From assembly GCF_003194385.1 (NCBI RefSeq), contig NZ_LAPT01000070.1, positions 1 to 64,000 of the forward strand: DNA of 64,000 nucleotides, in the 5' to 3' direction. Of the stretch, positions 1 to 10,435 are shown piece after piece. Position 1 is the first letter of the stretch, and each line of letters starts with the position of its first letter. Both the position numbers and the translations under genes were made by a program. This DNA comes from Pokkaliibacter plantistimulans. GTDB taxonomy: Bacteria > Pseudomonadota > Gammaproteobacteria > Pseudomonadales > Balneatricaceae. The notes below the pieces were generated by a model. The model searched no databases and was not told the origin of the DNA. It saw only the letters and a program-made list of their open reading frames with translations.

Positions 1-49
1 ATACAACCCCATCCATAGAAAGAGCCTGCCTTGTGCCCCCTGGCAGGTC

Positions 50-200
50 GTTGAAAATCTATCTGCGTTGCCGAATACCGCGTCAAAAACAGGCTCAAAA
101 TGCTCATTTAGTTCACTAAACTCCGCTTTTTCGCCTGTGCTTTCCTTGTCTCGGCTGCCTCGATAACGTTTTTCAACAGCCTGCTAAGTATTAGCCAGCG
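50..200. repeat. Intergenic palindromic-type repeat, decayed copy
   Basis: This stretch shares its core with the repeat at 53673-53816: AATGCTCATTTAG at 99-111 and CTAAACTCCGCTT at 116-128 are identical in both copies, separated by 4 bases here and 5 there. The flanks are similar in order and composition but diverged. The short open frames that cross it are by-products of the repeat. I see no gene in 1-704. Outer boundaries are approximate. Confidence 0.6.
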
Positions 201-252
201 TTTAAAACTCAGGCCACCCGACTCTGTATTGAAGCACTGAAAATACCCTCTC

Positions 253-298
253 ATCAGGTGATTTTTTGCACCGTGCTGGTGCGCAAAAACAACCTGAT
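253..298. repeat. Long imperfect inverted repeat upstream of ilvI
   Basis: Two arms of about 20 bases (253-272 and 278-298) can pair around the loop GTGCT, with ATCAGGT at the outer end and TTTTTGC/GCAAAAA in the middle. It could end a transcript entering from the left or be a relic of a mobile repeat. Two smaller hairpins follow: TGGGAG/CTCCCA at 362-378 and GTCGGC/GCCGAC at 387-407. The rest of 300-640 holds nothing I can name. Confidence 0.5.
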
Positions 299-642
299 TC
301 GCAGATGCAAAATGCGGGTTGCACACTTAAGCATCACATGCAAGAATGGCGCCTCCAATCTTGGGAGTGAACCTCCCACCTCAGGTGTCGGCATCACCCT
401 AGCCGACGTCTATTATTGGGCCTCAAATCAATTTCGCCACCCATGAAATGGTCTGGGCCCAATTCCTGAGTCGTCTTATACCCGTTGGCGAACTAACTGG
501 CCTTTGAATTCTTGACGTCCTTTCTGGCTCCAGCAAAGGGCCCGAGGGCATTGTGCGTTCATACCTTGGGCGTCTTGCAATCCCCCAGGCTCTGGGTCAG
601 AGTAAGCGTTACGCGCCTTTTCGGTGTGGAAAACCCTGTGAA

Positions 643-671
643 TTCAAACTTTTATTCATACTGCGTATAAA
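643..671 (+). promoter_or_regulatory. Putative sigma-70 promoter of ilvIHC
   Basis: TTCAAA at 643-648 and TATAAA at 666-671 are separated by exactly 17 bases, matching 4/6 and 5/6 of the consensus -35 and -10 boxes. Transcription would begin near 678, giving a short leader of about 27 bases before ilvI. That leaves no room for a leader-peptide attenuator unless another promoter lies further upstream. Confidence 0.5.
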
Positions 672-704
672 CGTGAGTTATAGCTATCTTTGAGGGTGGT
701 ACAA

Positions 705-2426
705 GTGGAATTACTTTCCGGCGCTGAGATGCTTATTCGCGCCCTTGCTGATGAGGGTGTCGAATATGTCTACGGATACCCTGGCGGGGCCGTGTTGCAC
801 ATTTATGATGCACTATTCCAGCAAGACGCCGTGAAGCACATCCTAGTCCGCCATGAGCAAGCAGCCTCTCATATGGCCGATGCTTATGCCCGGGCGACGG
901 GAAAAGCTGGCGTGGTGCTTGTGACTTCTGGACCAGGAGCCACCAACGCAGTGACAGGTATTGCCACTGCTTATATGGACTCCATTCCAATGGTTATCCT
1001 CTGCGGTCAGGTCATGAGTCACCTGATTGGCGATGATGCCTTCCAGGAAACCGACATGCTTGGCGTGTCCCGTCCGGTGGTGAAACACAACCTGTCAGTC
1101 AAACGTGCCGAAGATATTCCTGCGGTGGTGAAGAAGGCTTTCTACATTGCGCAGACAGGGCGCCCCGGTCCGGTGCTGATCGACATCCCCAAAGACATGA
1201 CCGCGCCATCGGAAAAGTTCCCCTACGAATATCCGAAGAGCGTCAAACTGCGCTCCTACAGCCCGGTCTACCGTGGGCATACCGGTCAGATCAAGAAAGC
1301 TGTCGACCTGCTGCTGACCGCGCGTCGGCCCGTTATCTACAGTGGCGGCGGTGTGGTGCTGGGTCAGGCTTCCAAACAGCTGACTGAACTGGCACACATG
1401 CTCAATTTCCCGGTCACCAATACCCTGATGGGCCTGGGTGCCTTCCCCGGCACTGATCCGCAATTCCTCGGTATGCTGGGGATGCATGGCAGCTACGAAG
1501 CCAACTCTGCAATGCACCATTCGGATCTGATCGTGGCCATCGGTGCCCGTTTTGATGATCGTGTTACCAACGCGGTAGAGAAGTTCTGCCCGACAGCCAA
1601 GATCATCCATATCGATGTGGACCCGGCTTCTATCTCCAAGACCGTATTTGCCGACATCCCGATCGTCGGGCATGTACAACCTGTGCTGGATGAAATGATT
1701 CATCTGCTCAAGCCACGCCTGAGCGAGCTGGATCAGGGCGCGCTGAAAGAGTGGTGGGCCAGCATTGAGCAGTGGCGCACGGTGCATGCCGGACGTTACG
1801 AAACAGCCGACAGTGAACTGCTGAAGCCTCAGGCCGTCATCGAGGCCGTGCACAAGGTCACCAAAGGTAAGGCTTACGTCACTTCTGACGTTGGTCAGCA
1901 CCAGATGTTCGCCGCGCAGTACTACAAGTTTGATCGTCCTAACCAGTGGATCAACTCAGGCGGTCTGGGCACCATGGGCTTTGGTTTGCCTGCTGCTCTG
2001 GCGGTGAAGCTGAACTTCCCCGAAGACGAAGTCATCTGTGTCACCGGCGAAGGCAGTATCCAGATGAATATTCAGGAGCTGTCGACGGCGAACCAGTACG
2101 ATATCCCGGTGAAGATTCTGTGCCTGAACAACCAGTCACTCGGTATGGTGCGTCAGTGGCAGGATATGAACTACGAGTCCCGTCACTCGCAGTCCTATAT
2201 GAAGTCACTGCCTGATTTTGAAGGCCTGTTGCGTTCCTATGGCCATGAAGCCGTCACTATCCGTACTCCGGAAGAGCTGCTGCCCGGTCTGGAAAAGGCC
2301 TTTGCCATGAAGGACAAACTGGTATTCATCAACGTATACGTTGATCCCTTTGAACACGTGTATCCCATGCAGGTGCCACGCGGCACCATGAAAGACATGT
2401 GGCTGAGCAAGACGGAGAGAACCTGA
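705..2426 (+). CDS. ilvI: Acetolactate synthase, large (catalytic) subunit
   Basis: ThDP-dependent enzyme that condenses two pyruvates, or pyruvate and 2-oxobutyrate, in the first common step of valine, leucine and isoleucine synthesis. It works as a cytoplasmic complex with IlvH. The N-terminal ThDP domain has the catalytic glutamate (Glu51 in RHEQAA) and the SGPGATN motif. The C-terminal ThDP/Mg site shows GEGSIQMN followed by LNNQSLGM. I chose GTG at 705 (start MELLSGAEM, 573 aa, close to the E. coli length). It has a good ribosome site, GAGGGTGG, at 692-699, whereas an upstream TTG at 690 would overlap that site. The gene ends 2 bases before ilvH. Confidence 0.96.
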   Translation: MELLSGAEMLIRALADEGVEYVYGYPGGAVLHIYDALFQQDAVKHILVRHEQAASHMADAYARATGKAGVVLVTSGPGATNAVTGIATAYMDSIPMVILCGQVMSHLIGDDAFQETDMLGVSRPVVKHNLSVKRAEDIPAVVKKAFYIAQTGRPGPVLIDIPKDMTAPSEKFPYEYPKSVKLRSYSPVYRGHTGQIKKAVDLLLTARRPVIYSGGGVVLGQASKQLTELAHMLNFPVTNTLMGLGAFPGTDPQFLGMLGMHGSYEANSAMHHSDLIVAIGARFDDRVTNAVEKFCPTAKIIHIDVDPASISKTVFADIPIVGHVQPVLDEMIHLLKPRLSELDQGALKEWWASIEQWRTVHAGRYETADSELLKPQAVIEAVHKVTKGKAYVTSDVGQHQMFAAQYYKFDRPNQWINSGGLGTMGFGLPAALAVKLNFPEDEVICVTGEGSIQMNIQELSTANQYDIPVKILCLNNQSLGMVRQWQDMNYESRHSQSYMKSLPDFEGLLRSYGHEAVTIRTPEELLPGLEKAFAMKDKLVFINVYVDPFEHVYPMQVPRGTMKDMWLSKTERT

Positions 2427-2428
2427 TC

Positions 2429-2920
2429 ATGCGACGTATCATATCCGTTCTGTTGGAGAACGAAGCCGGTGCTCTGTCGCGTGTGGTCGGGCTGTTTTCC
2501 CAGCGTAACTACAACATTGAGACACTGACGGTCGCCCCCACCGAAGACGGCACCCTGTCACGTCTGACGGTGACCACCATGGGTAACGACCGTGTGCTGG
2601 AGCAGATCACCAAGCAGCTCAACAAGCTGATCGAAGTGGTCAAGGTGGTTGACCTGACCGAAGGTGAGCACATTGAGCGCGAACTGATGCTGATCAAGCT
2701 GAAAGCCAGCGGCCCGGTACGCGATGAAATCAAGCGGACCGTCGACATCTTCCGTGGCCAGATCGTTGACGTTACCCCCAGCCTGTATACCGTGCAGCTG
2801 GCCGGTGCCAGCGATAAGCTGGACGCCTTTATCAAAGCGGTAGGCGATGCCAGCATCATGGAAGTGGTGCGCACAGGGGTGTCGGGTATTTCGCGTGGCG
2901 AGAAAACCTTAAGTATCTGA
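2429..2920 (+). CDS. ilvH: Acetolactate synthase, small (regulatory) subunit
   Basis: Regulatory partner of IlvI that stimulates the catalytic subunit and carries the valine feedback site. The N-terminal ACT domain is clear (ISVLLENEAGALSRVVGLF, then RNYNIETLTV). The C-terminal half matches the ALS small-subunit domain. The product is 163 residues, the same as E. coli IlvH. ATG at 2429 is preceded by GGAGAGA and lies 2 bases after the ilvI stop, so the two are translationally coupled. Confidence 0.96.
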   Translation: MRRIISVLLENEAGALSRVVGLFSQRNYNIETLTVAPTEDGTLSRLTVTTMGNDRVLEQITKQLNKLIEVVKVVDLTEGEHIERELMLIKLKASGPVRDEIKRTVDIFRGQIVDVTPSLYTVQLAGASDKLDAFIKAVGDASIMEVVRTGVSGISRGEKTLSI

Positions 2921-2995
2921 TAATGGTCCGCCGTGACGGTGGATATTGAATTCAAGTTGACTGTGAAGAGGGAGCCCGAGGGCTTCCAGTATTAG

Positions 2996-4021
<1,026 letters not shown>

Positions 4022-4078
4022 TCCGGCAGTGGGCAATGGCGGCTAATGACAGGATGCCGCCAGTCCAGGCAACAACAG

Positions 4079-4114
4079 AAACCGCGAGCGGCAACGCTCG
4101 CGGTTTTTGTTTTT
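4079..4114 (+). terminator. Rho-independent terminator of ilvIHC
   Basis: A perfect 10-bp GC-rich stem (ACCGCGAGCG/CGCTCGCGGT, extended by two A-T pairs) closes a GCAA tetraloop and is followed by TTTTTGTTTTT. It lies 58 bases after the ilvC stop and overlaps the end of the convergent gene at 4113. Confidence 0.93.
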
Positions 4115-4703
4115 ATGCTCGTTCGCCACACTGCAATGGCTGTGATGGCGTACCAAAGCGGATGCTGGCTGCGGGCTGTACGTCGGCGAAGGCACCGGCC
4201 AGTGTCTGATTGTGGTGCTGGATGATCTGCCCGGCAGACAGCAGTTCGCCGTCCGGGCAACTGTGGGCATCAGCCGCCAGAACAACCGCCAATCCCCGTT
4301 CACTGGCACTACGACAAGTGGTGTCGATGCAGAACTGGGTCTTCATGCCGCATATGATCAGCCGGTCTATAGTCTGCTCGGCCAGCTGCTGTGCCAGAGA
4401 GGTCCCCTCAAAGCAGCTGGGGCGGGTTTTGTTGAACAGCTGATCCTGTTGCAGGTCGAGGTCCAGGCCGGGTACGGGCTGCCATAGTGGGCTGCCCGCC
4501 GCAATGGCTGAGTGCTGAGGGCCGGTGTGCATGGCCACCAGAATCGGCGCCTGAGCCAGACGGGCGGCTGCGATCAGCTGATTGATATTGCTGAGTAACT
4601 GTTCACGCTGATAAGGCGGTTGAGGGGCATCAAACAGGCCGACCTGCATGTCGATAATCAGTAAGGCGCTTTTTGAGGAGTCTTTCGAGATCTGGTTGGG
4701 CAT
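4113..4703 (-). CDS. Isochorismatase-family cysteine hydrolase
   Basis: Cytoplasmic 196-residue hydrolase of the isochorismatase-like superfamily (nicotinamidases, isochorismatases and amidohydrolases). The catalytic triad is visible: Asp18 in LLIIDMQ, Lys92 in NKTRPSCF and Cys125 in MKTQFCIDTT. The substrate cannot be read from the sequence. It resembles the small single-domain members often annotated only as cysteine hydrolase. It is convergent with ilvC and stands alone. Confidence 0.85.
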   Translation of the reverse strand: MPNQISKDSSKSALLIIDMQVGLFDAPQPPYQREQLLSNINQLIAAARLAQAPILVAMHTGPQHSAIAAGSPLWQPVPGLDLDLQQDQLFNKTRPSCFEGTSLAQQLAEQTIDRLIICGMKTQFCIDTTCRSASERGLAVVLAADAHSCPDGELLSAGQIIQHHNQTLAGAFADVQPAASIRFGTPSQPLQCGERA

Positions 4704-5039
4704 GGTTCGTTCCTTGGTGGTGCCAGTCAGAACGACGCCCCGATGACCCCGTCCAGAACTGGCGGGGTGGGTAGCAGTGTATGAAAATCAGCCGCTAGCG
4801 CACGACCCGCACAGGGGCGGTCGTGGTGGTGGTCAGCTGGATGGCGCAGGCAAGCGTTTTCATCGGTCCATCATGTGCAGTGGCTGCCATGAGGTCAAGG
4901 TAAAAAATGGCGCTCATTGAGGTGCCGAGAGAGGCAGAGCAACGGGGCTGGAAACAAAGGGAAGCCGGAGCCAACATTTCCCTTTTGGGGAGGGGGACGT
5001 ATTATTAGCCGCAAACCGCTATTAATGGGGAAGGAATCA

Positions 5040-5912
5040 ATGGCCGCATCGCCATCTGACCATACGCATAACGTCACGCCAATTCGCACTCAGCAGGCCA
5101 CAAATTCATTCGCCGATGGGCAGCCAGCGCAGGAGAGCAACGTGGAACAACCGCACGCATCGAACACTCCCCAGGATAACAAGTCTCAGGAAACCCCGCC
5201 GCGCAAGCCTAACCGCAGCATCTACCTGTTACCCAACCTGTTTACCACCAGCGCTCTGTTTTCCGGCTTCTATGCCATCATTGCCGCCATGAACGGTCAC
5301 TTCATTTCCGCCTGTATCGCTATTTTTATTTCCATGGTGCTGGACAGTCTGGATGGCCGCGTGGCCCGTATGACCAACACGCAGAGCGCCTTTGGTGCCG
5401 AGTATGACAGTCTGGCTGATATGGTGTCCTTTGGTGTGGCGCCAGCTCTGGTGGCCTTTACCTGGACGCTGGACAATCTCGGCAAGCTGGGCTGGATCGC
5501 CGCCTTTATCTATGTGGCTGGTGCTGCACTGCGTCTGGCCCGTTTCAACGTGCAGATTGGCTCGGTCGACAAGAAGTACTTCGTTGGTTTACCCAGTCCT
5601 GCTGCGGCCGCGCTGGTGACCGGGATGGTGTGGGTCGGCTCCGAATACCATGTACTGACCACGGCTTACAGCTTCTGGGCAGCCTTGCTGGTCGCGGCAG
5701 CGGGTATCCTGATGGTCAGCAATGTTAGCTACTACTCATTCAAGACCATTGATCTGAAAGGCAAGGTGCCGGTCATGACCCTGATGATCATTGCACTGGT
5801 GTTTGCGGTCATTGCCTATCAGCCTGCAGCGGTATTGTGGGGGATCTTCCTGATCTACGGGTTTTCTGGCCCTGCCCTCTATCTGCGCAAATTGCGGCGC
5901 AAATTTAACTGA
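5040..5912 (+). CDS. pssA: CDP-diacylglycerol-serine O-phosphatidyltransferase
   Basis: Membrane enzyme that makes phosphatidylserine, the precursor of phosphatidylethanolamine. The CDP-alcohol phosphotransferase signature DGRVAR-x8-G-x3-D-x3-D is intact (DSLDGRVARM, then GAEYDSLAD). Several hydrophobic segments follow, and the N-terminal tail of about 60 residues is polar. This is the subclass II type found in Pseudomonas, not the peripheral E. coli type. ATG at 5040 follows GGGGAAGGAA; an in-frame ATG at 5025 is possible. The position after ilvC copies the Pseudomonas ilvIHC-pssA order. Confidence 0.92.
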   Translation: MAASPSDHTHNVTPIRTQQATNSFADGQPAQESNVEQPHASNTPQDNKSQETPPRKPNRSIYLLPNLFTTSALFSGFYAIIAAMNGHFISACIAIFISMVLDSLDGRVARMTNTQSAFGAEYDSLADMVSFGVAPALVAFTWTLDNLGKLGWIAAFIYVAGAALRLARFNVQIGSVDKKYFVGLPSPAAAALVTGMVWVGSEYHVLTTAYSFWAALLVAAAGILMVSNVSYYSFKTIDLKGKVPVMTLMIIALVFAVIAYQPAAVLWGIFLIYGFSGPALYLRKLRRKFN

Positions 5913-5927
5913 TCCTGCGGTGATCCT

Positions 5928-5961
5928 CCTCTGTCTGACGGCAATGTACGGCAGGCAGAGG
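5928..5961 (+). terminator. Hairpin downstream of pssA, possible terminator
   Basis: CCTCTGTCTG at 5928-5937 pairs with CAGGCAGAGG at 5952-5961 (one T-G wobble). There is no T-run after it, so intrinsic termination is uncertain. Confidence 0.4.
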
Positions 5962-6088
5962 CTGTCACTTCTATCTGATATCCCCCACCTTTTGTCGGTC
6001 ACCGTGTTTTGCAACCGCGCTGAAAGTTTCAGTGAAGGCTAAACAACTGGTATCCTTCGCTTTTTCCCCAGGGAACAGGCTTTCTGCA

Positions 6089-9000
6089 ATGGCGCATCTC
6101 GCTGCTCTGCAACTTCAAATCTTTCAGGCAGTCCTGGAGCTGCCGGAGACCACCGGCAACGCCATCCGCCAGCATATCCGGCAATCCCTCGACGCCACGG
6201 CGCGTCCTGCGGATATTGATCGTGAACTCGATGCCATGAGCAACGATGATCTGCTGTACTTCGATGGTGAGGAATACCTGCTGGAAGAGAATGGCGTCTG
6301 GACTGTTTTTCGTGCCTTCCATGAACAGCGTCTGCCTCTGACACTGCTGGCTCCTCATCACGATGATGATGACGACTATGCCGACCTGCGCGAGCTGCTG
6401 CGGGCATGGCTGGGGATGGATGCCGACCTCGACAAGTGCGCTTCTCAGGTGCTGGCACAGAAATACAGTGAGACGCCGGTGGCGGTGCAGTACCTGCATT
6501 TGCTGCCACCTTACTGGCAGAAGGTGATGCTGAACATTCTCTGCCTCAATGATGTGCTGGAAGGTGGCCACGTCTTGCCTGTCGATGCCCAGATGCGTGA
6601 CAACGGCCTGCAGGACACCCTCAGTGAGACGTTACTGGCTGCCTGGGATGCCGACTATGCCCTGACCCAGCTCAAGGATAAGGATCTGGAGGATCACTGG
6701 TTCGGCCAGCTGGAGTTCCAGTCTGCCGAGCAGTCGCTGTTTCAGTCGCGTTATCTGTGGCAGCAGCAGGATATGGATGCTCAGGGCTTCTTGCCGGTCT
6801 ACCGTACCCTGCTGGAAATTGCCTTGCTGCGGGTCAGTGATCCGCAGCGCAGCCTTGAGTTGGCCCGGCAGGCCTGCCAGTGGGCCAGACAACAAGGTTA
6901 TCTGGGCATGATCAGCTGGCTGGAACTGCTGGCTGCCGATGAGCTGCCACGGCAGTTGCAGCATGCCCGCCAATGGATCAAAGCCTATTCGGCCTCGTTG
7001 CAGAGCAAAGCCAGCAGCAATCCTTATTCATTCTTCTCCAGTGCCGAGGCCGAGCGCCTGTTCGGTGAGTATTTCCGCCGTGATGCCTTCCCGCTCAAAC
7101 TGCAATGGCTGCTGGAAGCGCTGCTGCTGCAATCGGCACTGCCAGAGGGATTCAGCGAGGAGTGGAAACTGCAGCCTGAGTATCAGCAGTTGCTGCAGCT
7201 GGATGCCAAGTCGCCGGTGAACAGTCTGGTCAGAGCCGTGGCTCAGGCGTTGGCTGGCGAAGAAATCAGTCATCCAATTTTGCTGATGAACGTGCGCAGC
7301 CAGCAGGATGCCTGGCAAGGCTGGCTGGAGCGGGTGCATACCCTGTCGGTGGAAGAAGTCCCCGAGCCGCTGCAGGAGCGACTGGTGTGGGTCGTGGACC
7401 TCGATCATGGTCTGCTGTCAGCCAAGATCCAGAAACAGGGCAAGCGCAGCTGGAGTAAGGGGCGGCAGGTGCGGCTGGATCAGCTGCAGTCCTATCCCGA
7501 ACAGTTTGGCCGCATGCTGGAGGAGCAGGATTACCTGATTCTCGCCCAGTGCGGCATTCGCCCACAGAACTATTACGAACGGGTTCGCCTGACCCCGGCG
7601 CTGCTGATGACCTTGAGCCGCCATCCACGGGTATCCACGGTGGAAGGTGTGCCGCTGTCACTGATTCCTCAGACACCACTGGTCAGTTTCCTGCGTGCCG
7701 AGCAGGGATTGCACTGCGAAGTGGTGCCTGCCCTGCTGAAGAACGGCCTGGCCCTGGAGCGTCTGGGGGAAGGGATATGGCAGTTCTACATCCTGCCGGA
7801 AGCCGCCGACAAGCTGCTGCGTGCTCTGGTCGCGGCTCCGGGAGCGATTCCCGAGCAGGCGATTCCCACGCTGCAGGAGATCATTGACCGCTGGCAGCAA
7901 CAGGCCTGGTATTCCGACCATTCGCAACTGCGTGGCAATGTTCGCCTGATTGAATGGCCTTCGCGGCCGTGCTTCCTGCTGGACTGGCAGTCCACCGGAC
8001 TGGCGCTGCAACTGGTGACCAAACCGGTGGCTGACTGGCCCTATCCGTTGCCTCTGGCCATGGGCAATGCCATGGTGCAGAGCCGTAACGACCATACCCA
8101 TTGGTATCACCGTGATCTGCCGCGCGAAGCACAGCTGCGTCAGGAGTGGATCGAGCGTCTGGGGCTGAGCAAGCAGGAAGACAACTTCTGGCAACTCGAA
8201 GGCGAAGAGGCGCTGGCACTGCTGCAGGCGCTGCAACCGGTGATGGAGCATGAACCTGAGCTGGTGCAGTGGCGCAGTGGCAGTCAGCAGGCGCGAGTGA
8301 TTGATATGCCTGACCTGCGCCTGAGCCTCGGCCAGCAGCAGGACTGGTTTGGTATCGATGGCCATGTTGAGCTGGATCAGCAGAAGGTGGCTTCACTGCG
8401 CCTGCTGCTGCAACAGGCCCGGCAGGGTTATGTGACACTGGATGAAGGCAATGTGGTGCTGATGAGCGAACAGCTGCGTCAGTACCTCACCACCCTGCAT
8501 TCTCTGGTCGGTGACGAACAGCGTTTTGATCAGCAGATTGCCTACCCGCTGCAGCAGTTGTTGCAGAGTGTCGGAGTGCAGACCGATCAGCACTGGCAGG
8601 ACATCACCCGGTCATGGCTGGATGAGCCGGAGCTGCCCACCGATCTGCTGGAGCCGCTGCGTGAGTATCAGCGCGATGGGGTGCGCTGGATGAGCCACCT
8701 GTGCCTGCATGGCTTTGGTGCCTGTCTGGCGGACGATATGGGGCTGGGTAAAACCCTGCAGGCGCTGACGCTGCTGCGGCTGCGTCGTGAAGCCGGGCCT
8801 GCGCTGGTAGTCGCGCCTAAATCGGTGGTGCCCAACTGGATTCAGGAAGCGGCCCGCTTTGCCCCTGAGCTGGACATGATTGATCTGGAGCAGCTGGAAG
8901 ACCGCCGCGAAGGTATCGTCAGTGCCGGCCCCAATCAGGTGGTGGTGCTGAGCTACGGGCTGGTCAGCCGTCTGGAGGAAGAGCTGGCAGAAATCAGCTG

Positions 9001-10003
9001 GGCCACTGCGGTGCTGGATGAAGCGCAGCAGATCAAGAACGCCAATACCCAGCGTGCCCGTACGCTGTTTCAGCTGCAGGCTGAAAGCCGCATTGCTCTG
9101 AGTGGTACGCCGGTAGAAAACAACCTGCTGGAGCTGTGGAGCCTGTTTGCCTTTATTAACCCGGGCTTGCTGGGCAGCAAGGCCTCCTTCGTGCGCAAGT
9201 ATTCCGATGCCAGCCGTGATGATGAGGCCATGACCCGCCTGCGTGCGCTGGTATCACCTTTCATTCTGCGGCGTATGAAAAGTCAGGTGCTGAAAGAGCT
9301 GCCGAGCAAGACCGAAATCACTCACCGCATCAGTCTCAGTGAAGAAGAGTGGGCGGTGTACGAGGCGGCGCGGCAGCAGACACTGGAGCAGATCCAGACA
9401 CAATCGGGGCTGATGGCGACGCTGACTGGCCTGATTCGTCTGCGTCAGATTTGCTGTCATCCCGGCCTGATTGTCGACGACTATCAGGGCCCGTGCAGCA
9501 AGCTTGATGAAGCGATGAACCTGCTGGAAGAAGCCTTTGCCGGTGATCACCGGGTGCTGGTGTTCAGCCAGTTTATCGGCCTGCTCAGTCGTCTGCGTGA
9601 GCGTTTGCAGCAGGCTGGCTGGCGTTACAGCTATCTTGATGGCAGCTGCACGTCGCGGGCACGTCAGGCCGCAGTGGAAGAGTTCAAGGCCGGTAAAACC
9701 CATCTGTTCCTGATCAGCCTCAAGGCAGGAGGCACCGGTCTTAACCTGACCGAAGCGGATACCGTGATCCATCTTGATCCCTGGTGGAACCCGGCGGTGG
9801 AAGATCAGGCCAGTGACCGTGCTCATCGTCTTGGCCAGACTCAGCCGGTCACGGTCTATCGTCTGGTGACGGAAAAGACCATCGAAGAGAAGATCGTCGC
9901 GCTGCACCACGATAAACGCGATCTGGCTGACAAGGTGTTGAGTGATCAGGCGGTCACCAGCAAGCTGGATGGCGAGCTGCTGCTGAGCTTGCTCAGTTCC
10001 TGA
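6089..10003 (+). CDS. SNF2-family DEAD/DEAH-box helicase-like ATPase
   Basis: Very large (1304 aa) putative DNA/RNA translocase. The last about 450 residues form a complete SNF2 core: Walker A DDMGLGKT near residue 882, DEAQ box (VLDEAQQIKN) near 976, SGTPVENN, then the second RecA lobe with SQFIGLL, SLKAGGTGLNLTEAD and the arginine finger region DRAHRLGQTQPV. The first about 850 residues resemble no domain I can name; a run of histidine and aspartate (HHDDDDDY) lies near residue 90. ATG at 6089 is preceded by GGGAACAGG; an in-frame GTG at 6032 would add 19 residues. RapA-like roles in transcription or DNA repair are possible but unproven. Confidence 0.85.
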   Translation: MAHLAALQLQIFQAVLELPETTGNAIRQHIRQSLDATARPADIDRELDAMSNDDLLYFDGEEYLLEENGVWTVFRAFHEQRLPLTLLAPHHDDDDDYADLRELLRAWLGMDADLDKCASQVLAQKYSETPVAVQYLHLLPPYWQKVMLNILCLNDVLEGGHVLPVDAQMRDNGLQDTLSETLLAAWDADYALTQLKDKDLEDHWFGQLEFQSAEQSLFQSRYLWQQQDMDAQGFLPVYRTLLEIALLRVSDPQRSLELARQACQWARQQGYLGMISWLELLAADELPRQLQHARQWIKAYSASLQSKASSNPYSFFSSAEAERLFGEYFRRDAFPLKLQWLLEALLLQSALPEGFSEEWKLQPEYQQLLQLDAKSPVNSLVRAVAQALAGEEISHPILLMNVRSQQDAWQGWLERVHTLSVEEVPEPLQERLVWVVDLDHGLLSAKIQKQGKRSWSKGRQVRLDQLQSYPEQFGRMLEEQDYLILAQCGIRPQNYYERVRLTPALLMTLSRHPRVSTVEGVPLSLIPQTPLVSFLRAEQGLHCEVVPALLKNGLALERLGEGIWQFYILPEAADKLLRALVAAPGAIPEQAIPTLQEIIDRWQQQAWYSDHSQLRGNVRLIEWPSRPCFLLDWQSTGLALQLVTKPVADWPYPLPLAMGNAMVQSRNDHTHWYHRDLPREAQLRQEWIERLGLSKQEDNFWQLEGEEALALLQALQPVMEHEPELVQWRSGSQQARVIDMPDLRLSLGQQQDWFGIDGHVELDQQKVASLRLLLQQARQGYVTLDEGNVVLMSEQLRQYLTTLHSLVGDEQRFDQQIAYPLQQLLQSVGVQTDQHWQDITRSWLDEPELPTDLLEPLREYQRDGVRWMSHLCLHGFGACLADDMGLGKTLQALTLLRLRREAGPALVVAPKSVVPNWIQEAARFAPELDMIDLEQLEDRREGIVSAGPNQVVVLSYGLVSRLEEELAEISWATAVLDEAQQIKNANTQRARTLFQLQAESRIALSGTPVENNLLELWSLFAFINPGLLGSKASFVRKYSDASRDDEAMTRLRALVSPFILRRMKSQVLKELPSKTEITHRISLSEEEWAVYEAARQQTLEQIQTQSGLMATLTGLIRLRQICCHPGLIVDDYQGPCSKLDEAMNLLEEAFAGDHRVLVFSQFIGLLSRLRERLQQAGWRYSYLDGSCTSRARQAAVEEFKAGKTHLFLISLKAGGTGLNLTEADTVIHLDPWWNPAVEDQASDRAHRLGQTQPVTVYRLVTEKTIEEKIVALHHDKRDLADKVLSDQAVTSKLDGELLLSLLSS

Positions 10004-10020
10004 TAACGCCTTCATCTGCT

Positions 10021-10062
10021 GTCAAAGACCTGCACGCTGCAAGGTGATTGCAGGTCTTTGAC
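10021..10062. repeat. Perfect 14-bp inverted repeat after the SNF2 gene
   Basis: GTCAAAGACCTGCA at 10021-10034 is exactly complementary to TGCAGGTCTTTGAC at 10049-10062 across a 14-base loop. No T-run follows, so it is either a weak terminator or a binding site. Confidence 0.55.
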
Positions 10063-10137
10063 GGCATATCTACCTCTCTCACTGCACAGTTGTCCACAGA
10101 CTCCCTCGCGACTTCTGTTGTGCAGGTTATCCCCAAC

Positions 10138-10166
10138 AAAAAATTCAGCAGTCTGCTGAATTTTTT
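10138..10166. terminator. Bidirectional rho-independent terminator
   Basis: TTCAGCA/TGCTGAA (7 bp, loop GTC) is extended by six A-T pairs and flanked by an A-run on the left and TTTTTT on the right, the classic shape of an intrinsic terminator usable in either direction. It sits in the 432-base gene-free stretch 10004-10435. The remainder of that gap up to msrP shows no further gene. Confidence 0.75.
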
Positions 10167-10435
10167 CTGCACTTATTGTCCTTATTTCTGTCCAACCCGC
10201 TGAGCACCTGTTTACGGTCTGCCCTGATGGCAGCGGAGTCGCGTATACCGTAGGCAAGGAGCGGCCACTGGCAGGTATTTTGGCTTTGGCTGTAAGAAAT
10301 GCGCGCTAGCACCGACCAATAGTGCAAACAGACTTTTATCTGTGGCACAGCTACCGCATGAGCAATCCAGAAACAGGAAAGGGGACGAGGACGTCATGCA
10401 GTACAGGACCGCATAACCAACAGTGAGGCTATTCC

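Noticed and set aside
108-446. Two short open frames (minus 108-326, plus 258-446) in the left intergenic region
   Set aside because: They are formed by the intergenic repeat and inverted repeats, have no ribosome sites and no family resemblance.
1095-1901. 268-codon open frame on the minus strand
   Set aside because: It lies wholly inside ilvI on the opposite strand and has no protein-like domain; a by-product of the codon bias of ilvI.
10090-10135. Replication origin suggested by two near-DnaA boxes
   Set aside because: Only two imperfect boxes, no AT-rich unwinding region and no dnaA, dnaN, gidA or parAB genes nearby.
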